This document shows, piece by piece, positions 24,401 through 35,607 of a DNA stretch of 64,000 bases. The DNA comes from Trichoplax adhaerens (taxonomy: Eukaryota > Placozoa > Uniplacotomia > Trichoplacea > Trichoplacidae). The notes beneath the pieces are model-generated. The model made no database searches, was not told the origin of the DNA, and was given only the letters and a program-made list of their open reading frames with translations. The translations under genes were made by a program, and so were the position numbers. The stretch spans positions 4,440,935-4,504,934 of the forward strand of contig NW_002060945.1 in assembly GCF_000150275.1 (NCBI RefSeq). Reading direction: 5' to 3'. Every line of letters starts with the position of its first letter. The first letter of the stretch is position 1.

Positions 24401-24733
24401 AATAATAAAATAGCGAGCATATCAATGCTATCAAACGCGTAGCCGACGAGATTCCTAACCAATTCTTCTCGTACTGTCTGTACTGTACTGTATAGTATGG
24501 AATAAACTGCTTTTATTGGAGACTATTTTTAGGTGGGAAATTAACAGATGATAGTAGTGAATCTATCAATAAGAATAGAGTATCTTGCATACTTTTTCCC
24601 CTAATGTCGAATCAGTATGATTAATTATCAATATTATTATCATCGTTCAAGTTAGCTTCAAGTATTGCAATACCGCCTATTAAAAATCGAGTTGAAATTT
24701 ATGGTGTGTGATAGCCTATTTCAGCAGCAATAA

Positions 24734-25866
24734 CTACCAAATATCTACTACAGTGGAAGAAATGCTTACAAAAATTTCTACTTTTCCAAGTACATTGTAC
24801 AGTAGAGAGTACAAGTGCAATAGCACTGTGTGCTGAGTAGTAGTGTTTTTATAGGGTAGATAATGAAGAGGAAAGTTGACCATATTTGTTATGTTAGTGT
24901 GTAAAATGAAAAGTCCCAACGCCATTGGATTTCTACTTGTTCTACGTAGGATAATAGGATACTCAATAACTAACAAATATCTACTACTGTACAGTGGAAG
25001 AAATGCTTACAAGAATTTCTACTTTTCCATATGCATTGGACAGGAGAGAGTACAAGTACAATAGCACTGTGTGCAGAATAGTGACAATATTTTTATAGGG
25101 TAGATAATGAAGAAGAAAGTTGACCATCTTTGTTGTGTATTTAGTGTGCAAATGAAAAGTCCCAACGCCATTGGATTTCTACTTATTCTCCGTAGGATAA
25201 TAGGATACTCAATAACTAACAAGTATCTACTACAGTGGAAGAAATGCTTATAAGAATTTCTACTTTTCCTTATGCATTGTACAGTAGAGAGTACAAGTAC
25301 AATAGCACTGTGTGTGTGCTGAGTAGTGAAAATATTTTTATAGGGTAGATAATGAAGAAGAAAGTGAACCATCTTTGTTGTGTGTCGAGTGTACAAATGA
25401 AAAGTCCCAACGCCATAGGATTTCTACTTGTTCTCCGTAGGATAATACATTATACAGGAGAGAGAGTACAAGTGCAATAGCACTGTGTGCTGAGTAGTGA
25501 AAATATTTTTATAGGGTAGATAATGAAGAAGAAAGTGAACCATCTTTGTTGTGTGTCGAGTGTGCAAATGAAAAGTCCCAACGCCATTGGATTTCTACTT
25601 GTTCTCCGTAGGATAATAGGATACTCAATAACCAACAAATATCTACTTACAGTGGAAGAAATGCTTACAAGAATTTCTACTTTTCCATATGCATTGTACA
25701 GTAGAGAATACAAGTGGAATAGCACTGTGTGCTGAGTAGTGAAAATATTTTTATAGGGTAGATAATGAAGAAGAAAGTGAACCATCTTTGTTGTGTGTTG
25801 AGTGTGCAAATGAAAAGTCCCAACGCCATTGGATTTCTACTTGTTCTCCGTAGGATAATAGGATAC
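24734..25866. repeat. ~240-bp tandem repeat array (about 4.6 copies)
   Basis: Head-to-tail copies begin near 24738, 24974, 25220, ~25446 (5' truncated) and 25636, with spacings of 236 and 246 bases between full units. Each unit carries ATCTACTACAGTGGAAGAAA, a TGTACAGTAGAGAGTACAAG-like stretch, TATTTTTATAGGGTAGATAA and AAAAGTCCCAACGCCATTGG. Copies are about 90-95% alike by eye. A long - strand frame stays open through each copy, but the period is not a constant multiple of three, so I do not call it coding. The array lies 1.3-2.4 kb upstream of the kinase start codon. Confidence 0.9.
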
Positions 25867-26459
25867 TGTGGAGAGAGAAGATTGAGCGGGTGACAGTTCA
25901 TTTTGCGCACGATGAAGCTGTTAATTACTGCAAGTATTCAATTGTAATGAACCAACAATAACAATGGAGGGGTGGCGAGTCACTTATTGTGTTGTACCGT
26001 ACTGTAGTGTGTCCACTACTTTGCTGGGCAGGGTACAATGTTTGCTGTTCCAAAGTGATGTCACCCTTGTATCCAAGCAGTATCATCAATCGGAAGCAAA
26101 ACGAATGTCACCATACTACAGTATGAAGTGGTCGCTAATCGGTACACTGCCACACCTACTCTACTCCAATATACAATCCAACACCTGTACCTGTTCACTT
26201 TGTTTTCTACTACTTCAGTAGGCTGTATAGAGGGTGTTAGTAAGCAAGCAAGTCCAACGACAATTTACAATTATCCCCCCAAAAACGACAGGCATTGCAC
26301 ACAGACCACCAGCCAATCTCAACAGGCAAAAAAAAATCCCACATTACAATATAGTTTATCTTTATTATTGGTTTTACTGTTTGTAGTCGATCTGTAAATT
26401 ATCTTGCCTTTGATTGAGCGTATCCATTCTTTTTCCTGGCTTACTGCTTCTTCTGTCCA
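25867..26459. other. Unique flank upstream of the kinase, no gene seen
   Basis: No supported exon. One short ACTGTA cluster occurs near 25.99-26.01 kb. Probably promoter-side DNA of the PFTAIRE kinase. Confidence 0.4.
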
Positions 26460-26515
26460 TACAGATTGTCGCTATTATTATTGGACTGTCGTTGACAGAC
26501 TCAAGGCAGCACTAC
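26460..26515 (+). other. Possible 5' UTR exon of the PFTAIRE kinase
   Basis: A consensus donor (CACTAC followed by GTAAGTAA) ends this stretch. A matching acceptor (TTCTAG at 27173-27178 or nearby) sits just before the kinase ATG. This is inferred from splice signals only, and the 5' end is unknown. Confidence 0.35.
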
Positions 26516-27117
26516 GTAAGTAAAATGCGATATCCAATGCAAGACTAGGATGATTTCAGTAATGGACTTTTCCATTCCAACTACTCCATTCCTTTCCACT
26601 ACTGTAGAATAGCTTAAAATCTACCATGGTTTAATTACCAGCAATGATGGTCATAATAATTCTATCTAACGTCATTTAAAAGACCAACTTTAATGTCGTA
26701 TCGGATGACTAATGTAATATTGAACTACGTTGGATAGGATACGAGCTCTCCATCTTTTGTGCTCTCAACGACACCTCTTTATTAACCACAACTTAAACAA
26801 ATAATGACAGCATTTTTTCCACATTGGAAAATACTCCATCACTACTTTGAATAATATCGATCTTTTACTCATTTCGTCCTATCTTAACGGAAGTGTGATA
26901 GAGAGTTGATGAATTATTGATTCACTCCATTATTTCGAAACTGGCAGAACTGGAGTACCATTTATTATTTTGCTGGTTTTTTTTCCTTTATTCCTTTTTT
27001 GCGATCTTTTTTTACACTCTACATATATTGACAATCTTTCGTCATCAATGTTTGAAGATGGCCATAAGTAGAATACTACAGTGTGTGTACTAGATATATC
27101 ATACACACGTGCATGAT

Positions 27118-27150
27118 ATCATCATCATCATCATAGTACTGTACTAACAG
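27118..27150. repeat. (ATC)n microsatellite plus TAGTACTGTACTA palindrome
   Basis: Five to six ATC units are followed by a 13-base TAGTACTGTACTA string. It lies 33-65 bases upstream of the kinase ATG. Confidence 0.75.
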
Positions 27151-27182
27151 CTTTAAATTATCATTCTTTTATTCTAGTCGCC

Positions 27183-30100
27183 ATGAAGAAACTAAGACGT
27201 CGACTTTCGGCCACCTTATTAGGATTGAATAGTAAGTAAAAGCGATTGATATCTCCTTCAATTAACCGATTGATTGATTTATTTTCATTATCTTCAACGA
27301 GCTGTCCCCAATTGCATTGGCTATAGATTTATCATTAGTTCTACTAATATGTATTGCCTATCAATGCGAAGGGATAAGAAAGCACAATCACAGATCGCCA
27401 TATTCCCATTTTTCCACATGCTACGATAACATTGATACAGTACTACTACTTATTGGAAGTAACTCTAGCATAACTACCAACTGTGATCGACGGCAATACA
27501 AGCTGCTGTTACTTTGCTACGATCCAATCGACGTAAAAATTCTCAATCTTGATTCTGTCTCTTGTTAAATTTAGTTGATAAAATCGTATCATGACTATTT
27601 CCAACATATAACGTCATAAGTAGACTGTAGAAATGATCAATCTAGTCTAAAAAAATTAGATTGCAGTAGTTTACTTTATTGATTTAGTATACGAGTATAC
27701 TAAAATGTACTATTATTGAGTTAATATTTTCCATTAACGTTGACTCTGATAAAAAGTGAAAATATAATTATAAATGTAGATAAAATTACTAGAAAATTTT
27801 TATCCGATATACAATATACTGACTTGGACGATACCAATTATTTTTTTTTTCATTGCTCTTGAACACCACTACTAATTAATTTACTATTGCAGTGCTTCGA
27901 AGATTTTGGATCAATTTTTCTTTCCTTAATCACCTATTTTTTATTAAATAATTTTTTCTCCTAGCTAGTGGAACTAGCCCCGATGATGATGATCAAGCCA
28001 AACCGGAGAATTTAAATCATGACGAAACTAAAGATCGACAAGTAAATAGAATAAAATAGCCTTCACTAATTTAATACAAGTGTATATTTTACAATAGTAC
28101 AGTACAAATTCAACCTATCTTGGACGTCATGGAATACAGATATCTATCAGTCTGCATTGCACTGCAAGTCAATTCGACCAACTTGTTACAAACTTGGATT
28201 TTATGATAATAAATTTTAGCCGTCAATGTATTAATACTATCTAATTTATCCCCCAAAATGAAAACAATAATTTCAACCCTCTTTTCTATCAAGTTAAATG
28301 ACACCTAATACTACCTATACTTATAATTTACCTCTTTTCAATCCAACTTTTACTACTTAACTATTTTACAAGGAGGACGAACAAACAGTCAATAGGAAAG
28401 AAAAAAAAGGAAATAGTTTTAAAATAAAATATCATCGCAATAATGTTTCTAGCCAAGATGATGGATCAGCGACAGGATCCGCCTTTGGTACAAATACCAC
28501 TTTTAGACCTAAATTATTTCCGTTTCGTCGCTATTCTTCCATGTATGAATCAGAAACAGTTCGCCAAAAAATAAATGCAGCTAAGGAAACTATTGAAAAT
28601 AGTGGTAATAGTAAGCAGATTTCAAATCAACGGCGACACTCTGCTGCCATCGAATCACCGGTATTGGTTTATTATTATTATTATTTAATAAGATATTTAT
28701 AATTAGTCGGCGCTAATATACGTTGTGTTATATTGGTATTACAGTTGAAATTACACATTTTTAGGTAGAAGGAATATTTAATGTAATTAATTAATGTATT
28801 TTATGTATCATATTAGTCTACTAGTAACGTGTGGATAGACTGACTGTACGCATTGGTACCATTTATAAATTATTGTAATGGTGTGCGTCAGTAATTCACA
28901 TCTTGTTCCATTTTATGAAATGTTGTAAAAAATAGCTTGAATCCTTATCGTTTCTGCTATTTTCTGTACAGTCTAAAGTGTAATATCTTCACCGAAATGT
29001 GCTATTGTCTAATCGAATTGTCTGTTAATGTTATGTATGTATACTACCTATATATTTCGCCACCTGGAATGAAACTTAGTGTAACAGCAATTGCTTATAG
29101 TATTTTTATGATTCTAAAGGCCTCAGTCTAGACATCATAATTCCTAGACTAATTTATAATTTATGATGATCTAAGATTAAAGTTTTAAATTAGTCAGTCT
29201 TCCTTTAACCAAGTTACCTGAGCACTTGTTAAATAAATTAGCAGGATTGTTATCGAGAAATGAAGACTTTAAATTCAGTGTTTAAGATAAATCAAAAAAA
29301 TTTTATTTTTTACAATGCTTAGAGCATACCATTTGGTACTGAAGATGCTTATGAAAAGTTAGAACCTTTAGGCGAAGGATCATATGCTACTGTTTATAAG
29401 GGATATAGTATGTAAGTCTATTTAATACACTTTTAATCATAGAGAACTCTTATACAAGCATAGAGCATCATTTTTTTACTGATCTATTACATGACAATAC
29501 GACAAATGCGGTTTTTATTCAGTTCTATTTATAATTACGGTGTACATTTGTCCACCATATATCGCTTACTGACGACGTCGGTAATTTTGCTTTTCTATCA
29601 AAAAAACTGTTTACCTAGAGGCCATCAAAAATTGGTAGCCTTAAAAGAAATCACTTTAAATGAAGAGGAAGGAACACCATTTACAGCTATACGTGAAGGT
29701 AAACTAATTATTTTCTCATTTCAGCAGTTATTTAGACCTAATTAAGAATTTTCTTTGTTTCATTGTAATCATTGAAAGTATCCTTTTTTGTTTCAGCTTC
29801 TTTGCTAAAACAATTAAAGCACGCTAATATCGTAGTTCTTCACGATATTATACAAACTCCAACGAAATTAACCTTTGTTTTTGAATATGTTGTATGTTAG
29901 AGCTTCATTACACTATTCATTTGCTACAATCCTGACTTCTTTTATAGATAGATTTTACTAATCTTTACACATGACTATTTTAACAGACAACAGATCTTAG
30001 TCAATATTTAAATCTTCATCCAGGCGGTTTAAATATGAAAAATGTAAAAGTAAGCTTTCTGTGTTATTAATTTTAATTCATTCTTTATGATATTCGTAGC

Positions 30101-31595
30101 GATTAAAAAGAATTGTACTGTATTTTTATCGCATAGCTTTTTCTTTACCAACTTCTAAGAGGCCTTTCGTACTGTCATCAACGAAGGATATTACATAGGT
30201 AGTGTAAAAATCTAGCAATCACCTAGGCTATTTACAATAAAATCCAAGGAAAGGACTTATTTCTGTTAATAAATTGATCTTCACCTTTTGCTTTGCCTTT
30301 ACCTACTATTAGGGATATTAAGCCACAAAATATACTTGTCAGTGAAATTGGTGAAATTAAGTTAGCTGATTTTGGTAATGAATAAAGAAGCAGTGACGGA
30401 TTTTCACATCATTTTATTACGTTTTAATCATTGGTATCATTACTAAATAAAAGTACATATTTTATTAGGATTAGCTAGAGCAAAATCTGTTCCTAGTAAA
30501 ACTTACTCACCCGATGTTGTGACTTTATGGTAGGTTAATTGACCCAATTTTTATATAATCCCACGGTATCTGGATTTTAAAAAAATGATGAATTATACTT
30601 CAGGTATCGCCCACCGGATGTTCTGCTCGGATCAACAAATTATTCAACTTCATTGGATATATGGTACACTTACTATATCTCTTATTGTGTCAATTGTTGT
30701 AGAAAACCTGAATCTCGATATAGTATCAGTATCCAATTGTAATAGCATCTTCTACAACATTAAAGGGGAGTTGGCTGTATATTTACTGAAATGGTATCTG
30801 GCATTGCAACATTCCCAGGCGTAAGAAACATTAGTGACCAGTTAGATAAAATCTGGCATAAGCTGGGTACGCCCACTGAAGAAACATGGCCTGGAGTTAC
30901 AAGTTACCCTGAGTATTGTGCTGGTATTGAAAGATTACTTTGAATAAGCATTTTTATTAGTAATTTTCTTTAGACTTTTAGGTCTTTAGCATCATTCTTA
31001 ATGTTTCATGTTGCTCATGCGATGTTATTCGAACACATGTGGTAATTTCTACTGTTGTGTAATTATTTTCTGTAGCTGAAACCATGTTTTATGAGTCACG
31101 AACCATCGCTGAAGTTATACCAAGGTTACAACTGCTCATATTTTACGGATTTTTATATTTTGAAAGGTATACAATGTTAACAGGCTATTTATCAATTCCA
31201 TATAAAAATTTAGACTTATGAAGGACCCGGGTGCTGCTGACTTAGCTACTAAGATGCTGCAGGTAAATATAGCTTTAATTAAGTAGTTAAATCACGATAA
31301 GTACTTATATGATGTGAATTTCTCTAGTATCAACCATTTAAACGAATATTTTGCCAAGCCGCAATGAATCATCAATACTTTACTGACATACCTGAAGGAA
31401 TCATAAAGTTACCTCCTAGTAAGAATTAGATTCCATGTAATAATATTTTAAAGCATTTTCTATCTATCTTATATTGAATTACGTATGTTGTTCTTACCTT
31501 TTACAGCTGTTTCCATATTCTGTAATGGTTTGGTTAAATTGGCTCCAGAAGAAAATGAATTTGAGGGAGATTCGTTAACCTCTGTGATATCGTAA
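27183..31595 (+). CDS. CDK14: PFTAIRE-type cyclin-dependent kinase (CDK14/15-like)
   Basis: Exons: 27183-27231, 27965-28041, 28373-28660, 29323-29411, 29619-29698, 29797-29891, 29987-30049, 30137-30198, 30313-30374, 30469-30529, 30604-30663, 30766-30917, 31076-31124, 31214-31262, 31328-31418, 31507-31595. Phases close perfectly, giving 471 residues. It is a Ser/Thr kinase that needs a cyclin partner. CDK14 with cyclin Y phosphorylates LRP6 in Wnt signalling at the membrane. The N-terminus MKKLRRRLS matches CDK14 and PCTAIRE kinases. Residues ~17-140 are a Ser-rich linker with [10 protein letters not shown]. The kinase domain spans ~145-435, with a glycine loop [16 protein letters not shown] lysine, cyclin-binding helix TPFTAIRE, catalytic loop [21 protein letters not shown] and [17 protein letters not shown] rather than PCTAIRE assigns it to the CDK14/15 branch. 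Oddities: HRDI for HRDL, and SPDVVTLW where relatives have SNEVVTLW. The exon ending 30917 has a weak donor. Confidence 0.93.
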
Positions 31596-34500
31596 TAATT
31601 TATCTACCCATCTATAAATTCCAAAGTTATTCAATAATTATTATTAATAATTGACCAAGCGATTGACATAAACGTTAGTACCAACGTTGGACTTAATGCA
31701 AAAGTTTTAAATTACAGCTATAAAAATTGTACATGGTGAGCTGTAGGCTCGTGTTCCCCGAAATACAGTATTTGTATGGGCAAGAAATAACTAATATCTT
31801 AAAAATTTCTTATTCTGTTTCAATTTCGTAAAGCTGATATTTTATAATTAACTGATTTGGGCTTACTTCTGCTATGTAACCGACATATCACACGTTACCA
31901 ATATAAATTAATGGACAAAGATACCATTATGATTAAGTGTTGTATATCATTGTTCTGTTCAATTTTTGTATAAGAAATATTTAACATGTAATAATCCTTT
32001 AAGGAAGAACAACCTATTTAAGACTCGGTATATTTCCTTTCACCTAAAAATATTGTTGTTTTACTCAAGTAAGTGGCAATATTTAAAATTCTGACGCTAT
32101 ATTAATTGACGTCATTTAAATATCGGCTATGTATTTTACTTGCTTACGAAATACGCTGTCATAAAATATAGTCGTTATTTTTTACGAGAGAATGATAAAA
32201 TATAGCTTATCCTAACATTAGCGGTTACTTTTAATAACTAAAGCTGACGTTTCTGTATACAAGATAATGGTCTAATGAAAACATAACGATATTGTACGCA
32301 TTAACACTCGTGCTAATCATTTCCTTTTACATTTCATGCACGACATTACGTATCGGTGTAAGAGGACGGCTGCTGTAAAATAAATCTATCTCTTTATTTT
32401 AATTGCAATTCTAAAGGCGTATTTATATCTTGTTTCTTGAGATAAACAACAGGTGTATCAATCTCAAAATTGTAAGCTCTGCTATTCAGAACATAATCGT
32501 TACAATGCGATGATATTTTTTATATTATCAAGTGAGTTTATTGCTCTTAACTTTTTAGGTTGAAATACCTAAATAGTATAGTCCACTTTACTTACAGCTA
32601 TGTACGCGTGCTTCATCAGAGTATCCTGATGAAAGAAGCCTATACTTACTATTAAAATTGATCATCACCAGTCTATACTATTTAGTACATGATATTTTCA
32701 TCAAGAATAACCTATAATATTGTTTAATATTGATACTGTATCTACTTCAAGTTTTTACTACCATATACGCATACATATACATACATGCTTACATACGTAC
32801 CAATCACCTGCAAAACAATACTTAATTCTAGTTGAAAAGGTATATAGATAAATAACATAATTAGATGATACAAAATATTATCTATACACGGTATTATCAT
32901 TTAATTCAGCTGATAAGCAAATATTTTAGTGTGTGTAAATTATAAATATTAATACTGATTTCAAAAGCCTGCTTCTATCTTAAAAGTGTGAAAATGACCG
33001 GATGATCCCCAAAACAGTATTTCAAGTATACGATACTTTCATATAATTTACTAGTCAGATAGACATTTGAATAATGTAAATTGTCAATGTCAATACTGAT
33101 TTTAAACCTATTTCTAATTAAAAATTTACGAAGACGACCGATATTATTTCGTATAGAAATACCTTGTGGAAGTATCAACGAATATCTAGGGAATTTTATT
33201 AGACGTGGCAATGTGTTACCCAGCTGAGAAGCAAAGAATACATAGCCATACTATAAGAGAATATGATACAGCATTAAAAATTATTTGGTCCTACATTTTC
33301 CTATCAGTATTAAGCACTGTATATATGAATTATTTATCTGCCAACGTTTAAATGCGATTATGTGACATACATCAGATATGTGCAACTCAGATACTTGTAC
33401 ACAAGAGAGAACTTTTCTATGTCTATATATACGCCAGCATTCAATTCCATCAAAGGTATTCTTTCTTCAGCTCACTTAACTACGTACACGTATGAACATT
33501 AAAATGATGTGTAAGTTTTGATATCTAAATTATAATAGACATTCTTTCTTGCAATTTGTATCTGCTATAGCGCTACAATATCAAGCCTATAAATTGATAC
33601 AATACTTTAGAGGCACGTAGCCTCCAATTATGTAACAGATTTCTTTACGGTAATTGATCTAATATATTTGTAGTATAGTAGTTGAGACCTGATAACACTC
33701 ACAATACGAGAAAAGTAAAGCTAAATTGAAATTAATATGTACGATAATTCACTTGTACTCTAGATTGATCAGATGTCTACGAAGTTATAATTAAACATGC
33801 ATCAGCAGAAAATGATATTTTATTTTTTATACTATCAAAAATAGACGCAAATGCATAGTAGATTATTTAAAGAGGAAACCATACAAAATAATGAAATGAA
33901 AATATTCAAGCGACGATTAGAATATAGACTAAATATAAAGTTAAATAAGAATGAAATACATGCTAGTTTTTCACTATTGGAAATTGTATTTTGTACTTGT
34001 ATATAACACGTACAAAATCCAAAACAAAGTAAATCCAACAATGATGTATAGGATCATATTACAATCTTATAACTATAAGCAATTTTTTACTAGCATAAAA
34101 TAGACCCAAATCAGTTACTACTTAACTTTACCCCTATATATATTTGGAGTAATATATGATATCAACTAATGACATCACTGTCTTATATTCAACTGCGAAT
34201 TTCTAGTAACTACCTAGATATTTACCGGATATTTTACATATATGTAAGTGAATTATGTAATCACTATTTCAATTTTTAATCGAATACGAGTAAGCCCGTA
34301 TCATTAAGATATAATATAGTTATGAAAAAGAAGGTAATATGTTACCCAAAAAATATAGAAATGAGGAATACAAAGCTATATCATAATAAAAGTAGTCTAC
34401 TGTTAATAGCTAATTTAGTTGAATATGAGAACATCCAGAGTACTGCATGAAGAAACATTCGACACAATGCGATCATATCGATGATACGAAGTACAGTCTA

Positions 34501-35607
34501 GACATGTAAATGAATACATTACTGTAACATCAATTAAAGAGATTATACGAAAGATTCGAATATATGGCATGTGTTAGTAATAGAAATACTATCGCGATAT
34601 CATGATTTGATGTTCATAGCAACTAATACATATTTCAAAAAATACTTCTAAATGGCATTTCGTAATAACATTACAATAGCCAGTTTGATTGCAATTAAAT
34701 GGACTCACAAATATCCGGTAGCTTTAGGATATTAATGATAGTAGTATATAGCTAATACATCAACAATGTTGTAAAAAATATACCCTTATTTTGTTAGCCG
34801 TTTAGATATAATATTGTTTCACAGATCTGATCATAGGAAAGTCAACGAATTATGAAATAGTAGAGGCAATTGCAAGAGTTTAGAAATAGAGAGCTATTTA
34901 GCAGCTGATTAAATTGGTATGATGCGAAATGTTACGTCATTCAATTAAGCAATTCTCAAATTCTCCTGTTATGTTTATCGATAAAAAATACACAAGTTAT
35001 TTTTAGGTTACAAAGATATGATCACTGCGTTATTTGACATGAAGTTGGTGTTATTTTAAATTCCAGCATGTAGCCAGCTATACGCTTAAAGATTAAAAAT
35101 TTTATCAGACCATGGAATAATAACTAATGGTAGTATGATGTGGTAAATTGATGGGATACAATTAATTAATGATATATTATAAAGGAATACACTAATGAAA
35201 ATCGAAATATGAATGCTGGAGTAACTTATATTTGATTTCGTTGCGACAACTCATGTCCATTTTCAAAGCTTTGCATTCAGTACAATAGTTTATAGATATC
35301 TTGTTACTGCTTATCGGTTGTACTAACTATCCAATATAGTGTCTTTCAATCTCACTAAAACATAGTTATAGGACATACATCGAATTGATGAAACGGTAAC
35401 AACTAATTTTATATTTAGGTTATAGTTCATCGTATTTCAAAAATCTCTAAAAGAATGCAGGACTTGATTCTTATTCGGTATCCTGACCTCAAATTATGAT
35501 TTTAATCCATTTTAGAAGTCTTCACAGTAGTTTTAATTAAAAGACTTGCCTACTGTTTTCGCCATGATTTCTGTTACGTCAATTAATTAGTAACTTTGAT
35601 TATTAAA
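31596..35607. other. Convergent intergenic gap, no gene seen
   Basis: The gap lies between the 3' ends of the kinase (+) and the SCP phosphatase (-). No supported exon, RNA gene or transposon. Short open frames near 33.0 and 33.9 kb have no recognisable content. Only isolated ACTGTA strings occur, and there is no palindrome island. Confidence 0.6.

Larger units (their letters stand above)
18258..24733. other. Repeat-rich 5' flank of Frizzled, no gene seen
   Basis: Apart from the repeats listed separately, no exon or RNA gene is supported. Open frames here run through the palindromic pentamer islands and encode low-complexity peptides. Poly-A and poly-T tracts occur near 18.51, 19.20 and 24.15 kb. 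A 5' UTR exon of Frizzled could be hidden here. Confidence 0.5.

Noticed and set aside
25019-25910. 125-, 119- and 77-codon - strand frames in the tandem array
   Set aside because: They repeat the same peptide per repeat unit, and copy spacing is not a constant multiple of three. Most simply this is satellite DNA, though kept as a finding because every copy is open.
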